Shown here: positions 32,527 through 44,017 of the stretch, piece after piece
How positions within the stretch are numbered: the first letter of the stretch is position 1
Layout of the letters: every line of letters starts with the position of its first letter
Source of the DNA: Pseudogymnoascus destructans
Taxonomy: Eukaryota > Ascomycota > Leotiomycetes > Thelebolales > Thelebolaceae
DNA length: 64,000 bases
Reading direction: 5' to 3'
NCBI RefSeq assembly: GCF_001641265.1
Contig: NW_020167523.1
Coordinates: 372,001-436,000, forward strand
Program-made: the position numbers and the translations under genes
The notes under the pieces: generated by a model
Seen by the model: the letters and a program-made list of their open reading frames with translations, nothing else
The model's database searches: none
Told to the model about the DNA's origin: nothing

Positions 32527-35500
32527 TCATCGATCTTCCTCATCATCACTTTCTAAATCCAGCTCCCCAAAGTGGTTCGTAACTCCAAGTATACCAACCG
32601 CAAACTGGACTCTCCCCACCTTCTCCGTGCTCTGAGAATGGACGTGCTGCTCTTCTCCAGCAGTGATCCTCATCCGCTCCATTCTCTGGCCCGCTCGGCT
32701 CCACACTTTGTCTACAGGAGCCTGCTCCGTATACCGAGTATAAGGAGCCCCTTTACCCATCGCCGCGGCCCTTGCCCAAGAAGTCTCGCAGCCTCTGGCG
32801 ATGTGGCTAGCTGTCTCAAATCCAGTGAGATGCTCTATATCCAGCATTCGCTTAACAAGCCAAGTTCGCTGGGCTTGATCTTGTACCTAAATGTATATAT
32901 TAGCATCCGTCCATGAGATTTAAAATAGAAGTCTACACACCTGGACCCCAGCGACAAAGAGGGCAAAGCAGGAGTCGTTGAGGGCTGCACCGGTTCCAAT
33001 ATTCACTCGCGTCGCCGACGATGTATCGGCCGTTATACCAGCCGATATCCGGCCAATCGTATTCGCAAACAGTCCCGTTTGCTGGGCCGCAAACCCAGCT
33101 GCCATCATGGCTGATGGGGGCATTGAAGGATGTGATCTGTGGCAGACGATGAGGCCCATATAGTATGTGAGCCACATCAAAGCGATACCGTAAGTACGAT
33201 ACTGGATTGCCGGGCCGAAAGGCGATAGGATTTCTTGGGCGTATTCAGATCCTAGGGGTGCAAAATCCGGTCCTAGATGCTGTTCGAACATGCTGAACAC
33301 GCTTCGTATCCCGTTCCACTCCTCCTCGGCCTTAGCAGTTTGCTCGCTGAGGCGTTCGTCACCTTCATCGCTATTTGGCGGTGATGAGTCTTCACTTGAT
33401 GGGCTGAATCCTCTGGGTAATGAAGCTTTGCGAATGCCTGGTAGCATACCGGAAAACGAAGGCATTGCTGGCACAGACATTCCTGGTGGCGGCATTCCCG
33501 GTCCGCCTTTAGGTTGCTGATTGGGAGGCATTGCCGGCCCTGAATTTGGGGCCCCCGGTGGGCCCGGAGGCGGTCCCCATTGCCCTCTGTTAGCTGCCAT
33601 TGCTCTTTTCTTTCGCCTCACGTCTTTAGCGACAAAACAGCACAGTCTTCCCAGCAATAGCACCAAATGGTCGAATGTACCATATCTAGAAAAGGTCAGC
33701 AAATCAGTAGATATAAGGGAAGTAGGCCGTCATACACAGCATCACGGCGACCGAGGGGTGCTCGTGGAGGACAGTGACTCCATCTCTCGTAGTTTAAACT
33801 AAACGATCAGTATGTAGGTACGTTATCGCGAGGTTGCAAACATACAATAGCCTATTTTGGCTGAGAATGCTCTGAAAGACATCTTGCTTGGTATACCACC
33901 AAAAAAGATCTTGCTGGGTATCAAATAGATCCAGTTCGCGCTGCGTAAACCTTTTATTCCCCATATACGGTCCATCAGGATCCTCAATAACCTCTCCGTA
34001 TTCGGCATATCTGATTTGCTTCCCCATGATAATTCCAACGAGGTTTTCGTCAACTTCATCGTTCATAGATAGACTCGGATCTTCCATGCTATCATCGCCA
34101 TATATGATCGGGGTATCAGCAGCCATGTCGCCGCCATAATATACATTTGGAGGTGGCAACTTTGCCATATATGCCTTCTTGGTCTTCAAATATCGAGTTA
34201 TTCCAGAAAAATCAATCTGCTGAACCAGCTGATGTGCTCCAAGGAGATGATCGCACCATTTACTGTGGTCTGCAGAGATAACCTCGTAAAATCCGAGAAG
34301 TAGTGTGGTGGCCAAAGTCGCCAGCTGTTTGCGCCTGGTGGAGGAGCCTACATTCTTTGCCAGCTTCCTGATCGCAATATGGTAGTGTCTTAGTGATACG
34401 GTGATGGGTCCGTTTTCTAGCTTTGCGATATGGAGACTTGCCATTGCCAACATCGCGTGGCAAAGGGCATGGTTCCGAAGCGCGATGGTAGGCATAGTAT
34501 CTGGAACAAGTTAGTATTGGGTCTCTTCATGTCAAGATAGTGACTTACAGGACCAGATATGCTGCTGAGATTTCGGTACTGGATTCCCTCGAAACACAAT
34601 AGATGGATTCGTGGGGTGACGTTCAAACATAGACATACTCGGCGCAATGACATTGATAAAATGGCAAAATATCCCCGCCGCAATAGGATTGCTCAACGGC
34701 GAGTCCCGGGCTGAAGGATGATAGCTAGCAAGCATATTCGGGCCGTAGTTCTCTATCACAGAGTGATATGTGCGGATCCGTGTATCTTCTCGAGTTTGCG
34801 CCGCTTGAATAGCCACAACGGTCGCAAGCTCATTGTCTCTTCTGAGCCTCTGGATCTCTCGTGACCTGGGATCAACATAAGCTCCGTCATTGCGTGCGTC
34901 TTCGTCTTCGTCCTCGTCGTCAGAAACGTCGAACGGGTCACTATCATCGTCGCCTTCGTCCTCCTCGTCTGTTCTATGGATTGGATTCCTCGTGTCATAG
35001 AATTCATTGGTGACTGGCTCGTACGGCGGCGATGACATAATACGGCGGGCTACTTGGCTCCAGGTGCCCTGCTGAGTCGGAGTTTGGTATTCTTGCTGGT
35101 AAGCTTCTGCATGATTGACATTGTCCACGTGTGTCCCCTGAGGCCCGGGCAAAAGGTTACTCAGGTCAGAGCTTCTGTTTCCCATATTGCAGGCCTGCTG
35201 CATTGGCGTGTCGTACAGATACGAATCATGGGTCGTCTGCGCTTGAGCTTCGTAAGGCTCCTGGTATGTAGGCTCATAGTGGTATTGAGGTGGCTGTGGG
35301 GCTGTGGTCCATTGGGCATCCAATAGACCGGAGAGTAGTGCACTATCCACGGGATTGTCCCATTGCGCGGATGCTTCTGACCCTCCATGGCTGATGTCCG
35401 ATTCTCGGCGCAAAGGATTGACTATGCTTTGCTGCGGTTGAAAAGTAGCGGAATCATTGTGAACGAAGCCCTGGAAGACGGTCGCAGGTCTGCTGGTATC

Positions 35501-35987
35501 TGATTGTGAAGAGCCTCTGGTCTTGAGCGGGATGTTGTGCTGTGACACTCCTGGTGGATCCTTCGATTGTACGGGTCGACCATGAGAGCCCAGCGAGCCC
35601 TGCTGTCGTATGGGCCTTGCAACAAATCCGGAATGGGTCTCAATGCTGCTGGTCGGGCCTCGGTAGGTGTTCAATGGATCTTTGAAGATAACACGTTGGT
35701 TATACCCCTCGCATTGGCGCTTCGACTTGATGCAATTGCCGCAGGTAGGGCGCTCCTCGCCGCATTTTATTCGCCGTCGTCGGCAAGCTAGAGGGGAGTC
35801 AGCTCTGTACGCATATATGGAGCCGGTGAGGGTATGATAAGGATATGAACTCACTCAGACACCCCGTCTTCGTCCGCCGTCGCGACGCTCGTGCATTGGC
35901 CGCATTCTTTGCCGCAGAGGCCTCGGTGGGGGCATTTCCAAGCGTCTCGTCGTCGCGGCTAGTCCCCTGGTGTAGCGCGTCATCCAT
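32527..35987 (-). CDS. Zn2Cys6 fungal transcription factor, six exons
   Basis: Exons: 35987-35855, 35787-34549, 34500-33846, 33785-33738 (48 nt), 33685-32941, 32886-32527. The introns are 67, 48, 60, 52 and 54 bp, all GT-AG and phase-consistent, giving 1,059 residues. The zinc cluster (residues 43-71) reads C-x2-C-x6-C-x6-C-x2-C-x6-C (CLTCRRRRIKCGEERPTCGN...), with its first Cys on exon 1 and the second Cys onward on exon 2. A long Gln/Pro/Asp-rich middle includes an acidic run (EDEGDDDSDPFDVSDDEDED). The C-terminal half resembles the fungal-specific regulatory domain (ALCHAMLAMASLHIAK, LGAHQLVQQIDFSGI, YGTFDHLVLLLGRL). The 48-nt exon was chosen because it alone restores the frame (DGVTVLHEHPSVAVML). 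Target genes are unknown. A nuclear location is expected. Confidence 0.85.
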
Positions 35988-36323
35988 AGCTTCGGCGGGT
36001 TTGGACCCCTACAGGGCAATCACAGCAGGCGCATGGCAGGATCAAGGTGAAGTTTGTCGTCGGTCAAGCAGGTGTGCGGAGCGGAGGGATAAATAGGAAG
36101 GATGGCATATGGGGGCAGATAGGATGGGGCTATGAAGGGCATGGGAGAGCAAGGAGGATGGGGATGGTTGTTCGGCCATCAATCAGTGTTGTGTGTGGTT
36201 TGAGTGGTTGGAGTGGTTGGAGTGGTTGGAGTAACGTAGGGTCATGGCGTAACTAGGCTACTCACTAGAGCCACCCCATCACCTAAAATAAAAATTACAA
36301 AAAATCTATTTCCTACCAACGTA
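35988..36323. other. Upstream region of the Zn2Cys6 gene
   Basis: 336 bp before the Tc1-like element. It holds a GAGTGGTTG tandem repeat at 36202-36232 (three and a half units) and no gene. Confidence 0.6.
36202..36232. repeat. GAGTGGTTG tandem repeat
   Basis: Three consecutive 9-bp units plus a partial unit. Confidence 0.8.
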
Positions 36324-37703
36324 CAGTACTAGACCACTGCTATTAACCGAATTCCAATTTGACGCGTAAATCGCGTCACGTAACCCACCCCTCCTTGTAC
36401 AACAACCATAATTATGCCACCAACTCGGAGGGCTTTGGCTCCAATTGATGGGAATCGACAGCCTGGTGGCCAATTAAGCCCATACCAACGCGGGCAGATT
36501 ATTGGGAGGCAGTCATAGGGTGCAACACCTACTAAGATTGCACACGACCTAAACCTTGACCGAAGCACCGTACGATATACAATTGCAGTTGACTCAATAC
36601 GCACCGAAGGTAAGAGCCTACCCCATACACCACGGGGAAAGTCATATACAGAAGCAGAGCAACGCCTTATACTCTGCCATGTACGCCTAAACCCAAAGGA
36701 TACATACCAAGAAGTAAAGGATGCTTGTAATGTTGCTTGCTCAACATCAACTATAAAGAGGATACTACAAGAAGCAGGCATAGGCAATTGGCGTGCAAAG
36801 TGTCGCCCTTTCCTACTGCCAATACATGCAGCTAAATGGCTTGCATGGTGTTTAGCACGGATGAATTGGACAGCAGAGGATTGGGGTCAAGTTGTGTGGA
36901 GTGATGAGTGCTCTGTTGAGCGGGGGCAGGGTAACAGGAGCGAGTGGTGTTTCCGCACACCTGCTCAGAAGTGGCAGCGGGAGATGATCCAAACCTACAG
37001 TACAAAGAAGAACATGAAGATCATGGTTTGGGGGGCCTTTTGGGCAGAAGGCCGGAGCAATTTATACCTTATGGACCATGACTTTGAGTCAAAGAAGTTT
37101 GGATATACTGCAAACTCATACCTTGAGGTTCTAGAAGCAGAACTCCTCCCTATTTTTGAGAGTCTTGACTCTAGCTACTCATTTATGCAAGATAATGCTC
37201 CTATCCATACTGCGGGTATGGTTACAGACTTTCTTGAGGAGCATATGATTACTACACTCTATGGGTGGCCGCCCTACTCACCTGACCTCAACCCAATTGA
37301 GCACGTTTGGTGGCACTTGAAAACCCGGGTGTGTGAGATGTTCCCTGAAATTGCAAAGGATAAACCAAACTCAGAACATGCAAGACAGCGTCTAGAATCA
37401 TGTTTGCAAGCAGCATGGGACACATTAGACAAGTCATTGTTTGATAAATTGTATAAGAGTATGCCGAGTAGAATTGAGGCGTGCATTCAAGCAGACGGGT
37501 GGCATACAAAATACTAGAATACTCATTTTTTATACTATATACTATAGGGGCTTATTTTGTATAGCTTTCAATTCTAATTACAATGGATCAATGTTTACAT
37601 CTATCGCTCTAAAATTGCATATGTTACGAGCAAATTAATTATCTACGTTCGGTGGCTTCGCGGGTGGTTTTGCGATTCGGTTAATAGCAGTGGTCAGTGA
37701 CTG
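36324..37703 (+). mobile_element. Tc1/mariner-type transposon with TIRs and TA duplication
   Basis: Inverted ends of about 30 bp share GACCACTGCTATTAACCGAAT (36331 onward, and the complement of about 37676-37697). TA flanks both sides (36322-36323, 37704-37705). It is 1,380 bp with one transposase frame. Confidence 0.87.
36414..37517 (+). pseudogene. Tc1-like transposase with one nonsense codon
   Basis: From ATG 36414 a single frame runs to 37517 apart from a TAG at 36516-36518 (QS-stop-GATPTKIAH). After it come an HTH (IAHDLNLDRSTVRYT), the WRAKCRPFLLP linker, and the full catalytic triad: WSDECSV, MQDNAPIHTA and SPDLNPIEHVWWHLK. The Asp and Glu are 34-35 residues apart as in Tc1. The TAG could derive from CAG by C-to-T change. 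A truncated protein starting downstream would lack the first HTH, so the copy is probably inactive. Confidence 0.88.
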
Positions 37704-37705
37704 TA

Positions 37706-38851
37706 CATGCATAAAGTTAGTGAAAGCTCCAGCCTGCACATTTTGTAACAGCTATTACACAAACCACAATGCTTAAGTAATTCAAACTACGTGGAATCAT
37801 CTTCCTCGGATGTTTCTACTACTACCTGACAGGTCCTCGTGTTATGTCCAGCCTCCCTGCAGTTGCCATAACGCTGAGGGCGCGTTTCAGTCCTTACATT
37901 CGTTCGGAGCATTTGGTTCTCTGCTTCTAACAATGCCAACCTAGGCCTTTTTTAATGGGCTAAAACAGCCAACATCAAGAGGTTGGAGGAGATGAGAGTA
38001 ATAATGCTATTATCCTTGGAGTATTCCTCAAAGGCGACAGAGTGGTGGCTCTCATGACCATTAAGGATTAAAAGGTGATATACACTAATAGTCTGTGGCC
38101 TAGTATATTGATCGAAGTGCTTAAAATCTAGAGTGATCTCAGTTGTTGTATACCCATTTTCGCTTAGATAGACCTTCTAAGTCTTAGGTAGTTGCCTATC
38201 CTCATACTAAGATCAGAGGTGGAATTTGCCCTTTACAACTACAAACGGTGGTAAGGCCCAGCTAAGCGCACTAACACCTTGGATTACTGTTACTCATTCC
38301 TAATTGCCAGGCTGCTTTGATTCTGGCCTTCCCTATTGCTTAGAGCTTGTAACTACTGTTATAGTTAAGATCACGCCCATCAAAAACCCAGTCTCATCAA
38401 AGTTGTAGATATCTACATCTTAAATAGCGTATTTCACAATTGTGTTCTGCACAAGCATAGACAACCAGCACTTAACATGTGTATTAATCGAAAATACGAC
38501 TATTCGAGGGCTAAATGTGAAGATCCAAAGCTTATTCATAGTTGGTCGCCTAATGAAGTTTAAAGTCTAACATGGTCTAACACGTAGTGTGTTGCAGTCT
38601 ATAAGGATGTGGTTGGTCATATCTTCCACACTACGAAGTCTAGGAGGGAATCCTTTCGAATCTAAGTTAAATATGTATTGAATAATGACAGACTCTTCTA
38701 GATTGGTCAATTTCATCAAGTTGGCTACTTAGTTGTGTCGTGACTGCTTTCTATGTATGTGACGGCTTAGCTTTGTATGGTGTACTCTGTAGATATCAGC
38801 TGCGCGCCTAAGACTTAACGAAGAATCATTCTTAATAGCTAATAAGGCTAA
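37706..38851 (-). pseudogene. Degenerate pogo/Fot1-type transposase
   Basis: Read on the minus strand with many stops: an N-terminal HTH (ALLAIKNDSSLSLRRAADIY), LMKLTNLEESVIIQYIFNLD, RLRSVEDMTNHIL, then DIYNFDETG-like and INGHESH-like catalytic motifs and an LNPLDVGCF-like motif at about 37970-38000. It is related to the intact element next to it but clearly older. The TA at 38850-38851, at its promoter-side end, is where the younger element inserted. Confidence 0.75.
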
Positions 38852-40710
38852 CGTGGTTTATCAGTACGTCGGACATATCAGTACCTCGGACACTTTTCAT
38901 TGGCATTCTACTTTGAATATCAATAAATCAACCATAACATATTAAATTAACTATAACTAAGCGGAATCAGATGAACTAGACATATCTATAGCTTCTTGAC
39001 AAGTTCGCGCATTATGACCAGCTTTTCCACAGATCCCACAGCATCGCCTAGACGGTTGCCCCTCCTTGTGACTACCCCCAACAGCACGTACGTCGCGTCG
39101 TACCTGCTCATCCACATCCTTCTGTGCGATAATAGCCTGTGCATCCTCTACTATAAGTGCACCTCCTTCACGGACACGAGCCTTTTTAGCCCTGCGGCGT
39201 TTGCTAAGGGCTTCGTTGGCTGCTCGAAGGGTACGTACCTCAGCAGACAGAAGGGTGTTCTCATGTGCTAGTCACTCCGTACCCTTTGCCAATGCAATAA
39301 CTGTCCCGAAGAGTGGAGTTGGCGAGCTTCCTTGGTGACGGGCAATTCGATTTCGAACGAGGGTTGTTTGTGAAAGAGCTTCAGTTGGGTTGGAAGGGGT
39401 CTGGGAGACCCAAGGGTTGGTGTTGGCAGTAGAGGGTCTAGAGGGAGTTGGAGTCCGTAACCTCACGTCAAGCTTTGAAAGCACTGCTTGCGGGTCGAAA
39501 GGCACTAAGCCAGCTCCGCGGAACCCGGACTGGGCGTTTTGGGCTGTCATGGATTCCAGATATGCTGCTCTAAAGGCGAGAAAGAACTCGACCTTGGTAA
39601 TGTGGTTGATATGAGCCTTAATGAAGGTCTCAATCTGCCGACCATATGCCCGCTTCAACACACTAAAGCACCCGACATCAAGTGGCTGAGTTAAATGAGA
39701 CGAGTGGGGAGGTAGTCCAAGAGTTATAATGTTGTGTGCCTTGCAGTACTCTTGGAACTCGGCCGATTCATGACTCTCGTGCCCGTCTAACACCAGCATT
39801 CGATATGGACCCCTTGCACGAACAGCAGTATGTTTGTCGAAGTGTTTCAACCATTCTAGACCCGTCTCATTGTTTGTCCATCCATTGCTTGTCGGTTTAA
39901 CAACCCAGTTGTGTGGAAGGCCGCCGTCTGTATACCAATTTGCAAGATGATTCTTGCCTTTAACTACCAAAAATGGAGGAATACTCCAGCCGTCACTGTT
40001 GATACAAGCAATCGCTGTAGCCCATTCCCGATTCCCTGGCTGAACTGCCTTACCTCTGCCAAGTCGATCTGCACGGGTAACAACCATTGCAGGGCAAATC
40101 ACACCCATCATAAACCCAGTTTCGTCAAAGTTATAGAAGTCGCAGTCCAAAACACCATATTTTGCCCTCATATTTTCCACTAGTCGAAACCACGCGCCAA
40201 TTAGTTCAGGATCTTCGCACAAGGCCCTTTGGAAGTCGTAAACGCGATTAAAACGCGTCTTTAATTCTGGACGTCGTTGTACAAATCGGTGGGCCCAGAG
40301 CTTCCCGACGCGCCTCTCTCCACGCGACTCGAGTATAAAATTTGCCATATCTTCTACACCAGCAAGCCGGGGTGCAAATCCTCTTAAATCCATATCAAGT
40401 ATATTCCGAATAACCACCTCCTCTTCTAGTATAGTTAATTTCATCATTGCAGGCTGGCGTTCGTAGACAGTAGTTCGGCCGTTCATTCTGTCGCAGAGTG
40501 TAGAATGAGGTACTTCATAGAGCTTAGCAGCCTTCCGACGACTTAGATTTTTTGATGTTCGGATAGCCTCGATAGCTAGAATGATTTTTGCTTCTTGGGT
40601 AATCACTGACATAATAAAAGGTGGAAAAAACGCGTTGTGAAGTTAGAGGGTAGGAAATTCGGGAAAAGTGTCCGAGGTACTGATATGTCCGACGTACTGA
40701 TAAACCACGT
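38852..40710 (-). mobile_element. pogo/Fot1-type DDE transposon, nearly intact
   Basis: The inverted ends are essentially perfect over about 50 bp (ACGTGGTTTATCAGTACGTC and on through CGGACATATCAGTACCTCGG). TA lies on both sides (38850-38851, 40711-40712). 1,859 bp with one transposase. Perfect TIRs suggest recent movement. Confidence 0.92.
38957..40612 (-). CDS. DDE transposase of pogo element, split by a TGA-CTA stop
   Basis: From ATG 40612 the frame reads an HTH_psq-type domain (ILAIEAIRTSKNLSRRKAAK), a CENP-B-like domain (AGVEDMANFILESRGERRVG), and the DDD catalytic core: YNFDETGF, MLVLDGHESH and SSHLTQPLDVGCF. It ends at TGA 39274-39272 after 446 residues. The same frame stays open for another 104 codons to a TAG at 38959-38957. 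That extension holds a coiled-coil-like LSAEVRTLRAANEALSKRRR and a CCHC knuckle CGICGKAGHNARTC. The stop context is TGA CTA G, the known efficient readthrough context. So it is either a nonsense-mutated copy or a readthrough gene with a zinc-knuckle isoform. Confidence 0.85.
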
Positions 40711-40847
40711 TAAGTTTAATTATATATCGTTATTTTTTTGAGGCTTAGGTGATGGAAACGAGGTTAGAAGGTGGAAGATGGTAAATTGTAGTAGAGTGGA
40801 GCGTTCGCTATGCTAGAGCTTTCGCTATGCATGTATGTTACCCTAAT

Positions 40848-41708
40848 TGTAATGGTGGGTGCACCAGATGTAAGAATCTAGCCACCCAAGGGAAGGGATG
40901 CTTTTACTAAGACAACACACTGTCTTAGGAAACAGAGCCAGAGGGTTGTAGCTTAGACTATTCCACAATGCAGCAATCAGGTGTATGATGTAGTGGAGTG
41001 GTTTAGGCAAGTTGTAACAAATGTAGTCTGAGAACTCAGGGATAAGTCAGAGGTTAGCACCTCACTGACTTTTCAGAAACAAGGAATAACAAGATCAATG
41101 CTTGGAAGCTTGGAAAAGACATGGAAGTATGTGATAGTCGATTTACCTTTCTTAAGGAAAGGGCAATCCTATTTATGCCAAAGGAGTGTAGTTCTCTCAT
41201 TTTCCATGACTTTCCATGACTAACCAGGCTTGGTAAATGTATTAGAAATCAAGTGCGACCCACAACTAGCTTGCTAATCATGTAGTGAACGTAAGAGAAT
41301 CCCATAGAACCATCTGTTGGGTTCCTAGCCTATAGGAAGTGAAAAGGAGGTCCAAGGTCAGAGTACCTATAGACAAATTATGTCATAACTTAACCAATCT
41401 TGTGGGTAACTAAGCAGCGATGACGTGTAATGAATCATAGAGGGTTGTAGAAGCTTCTAGAGCTATCGTTCATGTTCCTAGGCCTCTAGTTGATAGAGAT
41501 ATGCTATGTGGTCATATTGGCCCAGTAACTAAGGAGCAATGACGTGTAATGAATCATAGAGGGTTGTAGCAATTGTTGAGTAGTATTGCTCTTGTTGTTG
41601 GTGTGACAAGCCAAAATATGTATAGTGACTTGTAGGTTTGAGGAGGAGATTTCTAAGTTTGCTCTTGAGTTTGATAGCAAACTGAGTGCAACGAATGTCA
41701 GTATGACA
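40848..41708 (-). repeat. Solo LTR of element-1 family (inverted), TSD CTAAT
   Basis: Runs TGTAATGGTGGG to AGTATGACA, flanked by CTAAT on both sides (40843-40847, 41709-41713). 861 bp, with some internal rearrangement near 41480-41580. Both ends and the perfect duplication indicate insertion followed by LTR-LTR recombination. Confidence 0.92.
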
Positions 41709-41723
41709 CTAATTCATCTATAT

Positions 41724-41837
41724 CATAATGCTGCTTCCTAAATGATAGGATGCACAGAGGTTTCTTACATAAGGTTTAACTTAACAGAGGAGGTAGGGGA
41801 TTAGACACAAAGGCTTTCTAAGTAACATGTTATAGTA
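41724..41837 (+). repeat. Dispersed repeat 'R', left part (split copy)
   Basis: Matches 6239 onward and the inverse of 50978 downward. It is interrupted at 41836-41837 (TA) by the next element and resumes at 43655. Confidence 0.65.
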
Positions 41838-43654
41838 ACGTTAGAGGTGGTGTAATGGTTATGGTGGCATAATGGTCACCAAAATCTGAATCGACAACTT
41901 CAAATTAATTTTATACTATAATACAACTAAGTGTACCCATTTCCAAGTCAGACAAATCATCTATAAGTAGGTCCTCCTTAATTTAATTGATAATACTATC
42001 TTGTTTAACCCTTTGTGCCTGACCTTTGCCCTTGTTGTTACAGGTCTCATTTTCAATCTATGAAACTACTAACTGGATTTCTTAAGTACTCATCACAATA
42101 ACTCCTTTTAACACTACTCTTTTGCCTTGCTTATTAGCTCTCTATGTAGATAGAACACTTTGTGTATCTTATAGCTCCTTTAATAATAATGTGTTTTGTG
42201 TTCTTAAGATTTCAGCTATGTGTGTAAGATGTGAGATATATTTGCGCGTTAGTAAGTCAAGCACATTTTGAGCTTATAACATCAAATTAAGAGCTGCGTT
42301 TAAGCTGCGCAACTCTGTACTACTTGGTAGGGAGCTAAGGAACAATAAGCGATGGTTTGGTGTTTGTGGAGGCATTTGTTAAAGTCGTAGAAGAGCGGGT
42401 GTGTAAATTTAACAAGTATTTATATGCGTTTTGAGGATTAAATGGATGAATGTTGTATTGCGATATCACTCATAACTTTTCTTTGTAGTACATTTCTATC
42501 CATTCTACCTTTTGTATACGCCTTACTCCAACTTGTGTAAGTTGGTCTGTCTTGCCTACAAGCGCAGTCTTTAGCAGTCTAATCACTACAACATCAAGAG
42601 GTTAAAGGATATGGGAACAATGTAGCAGAAGTATAAGAAGGTCGATATTATGTTACATGTAATAAGCAATAAAGTTTGCGGAAATGTGGCTGTTATGGCC
42701 ACCTGCAACCAAAAGCTGTGGTTTGCCATCTGTAATTTTATGGGTTTCTAGCTTAAAAACTTGCTATAACCATTGTAATCCATGGATGTTTGATGTCCAA
42801 CCCTTCGTACTTGCTAAGAATCGCTAATCCTCCACATGTGGATTTGTAGACTAAGTGCTGTTAATAGTGTTAGCTTTAAAAATCACAAGTGGTAGCAAGA
42901 CGTGTTTATCTACAGAGATGCACTTAATGACTAACACCCACTCTTGACAGCTAGGAACAACTTTCTAATGTATACACATATTTTGCTTCAACTACTACAT
43001 GTGACTCATTCCAATCCCAAAACCTAATTCATCCATGTTATACACATTGCAAATATCATAGCTTTGTTCTTGCGTCTTTGCTTATAGCATTATAAACCAG
43101 TGTTTAAGCACTTTAAACATTGCTTCTTAATGTCTTATAGAGACTCGATTTGTTAAGTAGTAATTGTAAAGAGCTCTATATAGTGTTGAATAAAGCGTTA
43201 AATCCATTGTTAACCAATTAGTAGATATCGTATAATTTAGGATGACGTGTCATTAACACATTGCACTCTTTGGATCCTGATTTCTTCTGCCAATTCCTTA
43301 ATTAGCTAGTGTCTAATAGGGCGTCCTATAGATGAAAATTGACAAATCCACTTCACTAAAGTGCTCTCTTCAACTGTAGATAAAAGTTGTTGGTTATGTT
43401 GCGCTTACACTTGAGAAAAATGTCCTAACACCTAACGTGCCAATGTTGAGCGGCTAACTTCAAAGTGTTCTGCTACAGCCTTTAATTGTAAATTGTCAAT
43501 TGTTGTATGCCTCTGTAGCTTCAGCTATATGCGCCTCATTTTCCTAAACCCAAAGGCTCCTTCGTCTTAACATTGTTTTTTTACAAGTTTAAAGTTATAA
43601 GGTGGGGTTTTGGTGACCATTATGCCACCATGACCATTACACTACCTCTAATGT
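41838..43654 (-). mobile_element. Degenerate pogo-type element with long TIRs
   Basis: The ends match over about 48 bp (ACGTTAGAGGTGGTGTAATGG / ACATTAGAGGTAGTGTAATGG, then GGTGGCATAATGGTCACC). TA lies on each side (41836-41837, 43655-43656). The paralogous 'R' copy at about 50880 shows the empty site with a single TA, which confirms the boundaries. Inside, the minus strand shows a decayed transposase: HTH LKAVAEHFEVSRSTLAR near 43450 and VEESTLVKWICQFSSIGRPI, with many stops. Confidence 0.82.
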
Positions 43655-43790
43655 TATGTAAAGAATACTATGTTAAGTTGAGCATGAAGCTCCTATCTAA
43701 GAACTAACTATCTACTTATATAGTAGTGTCATGCCTAGTGGATAGTTTAGATAGTTAGATAGTCTAAACTATCCTAACTATCTAACTATC
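43655..43790 (+). repeat. Dispersed repeat 'R', right part, with hairpin
   Basis: Continues the copy interrupted at 41837. The end (43735-43790) holds GATAGTTAGATAGTCTAAAC and ACTATCCTAACTATCTAACT, which can fold into a ~14-bp-arm hairpin. Gypsy element 3 inserted here (TSD CTATC), and the sequence resumes at 48882. Confidence 0.65.
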
Positions 43791-43963
43791 TGTCAGGAGT
43801 TAGCCTGACAACTCGAGAATTAGATCATAGTCTATGTTCCTCTCCTTGACGAATGTCTTGTAATACAACCTGCACTATATCATTAAATACAGACCCCTTC
43901 ATCCTGTTACTTAAGCCTAAATACAGACCCCTTCATCCTGTTACTTAAGCCTAAACCCTGACA
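43791..43963 (+). repeat. 5' LTR of gypsy element 3
   Basis: 173 bp. Contains a direct duplication of about 40 bp (the AAATACAGACCCCTTCATCC unit at 43885 and 43920) and lacks ~60 bp present in the 3' LTR. Confidence 0.85.
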
Positions 43964-44017
43964 TTACGTTCCTCCTTCTTGCCTAGACAGAGCCCTAACT
44001 AATTCCTGTCTACTACA

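Noticed and set aside
41838..43654. Possible host gene between solo LTR and gypsy element 3
   Set aside because: TIRs, TA duplication and an HTH remnant show it is a decayed pogo element.
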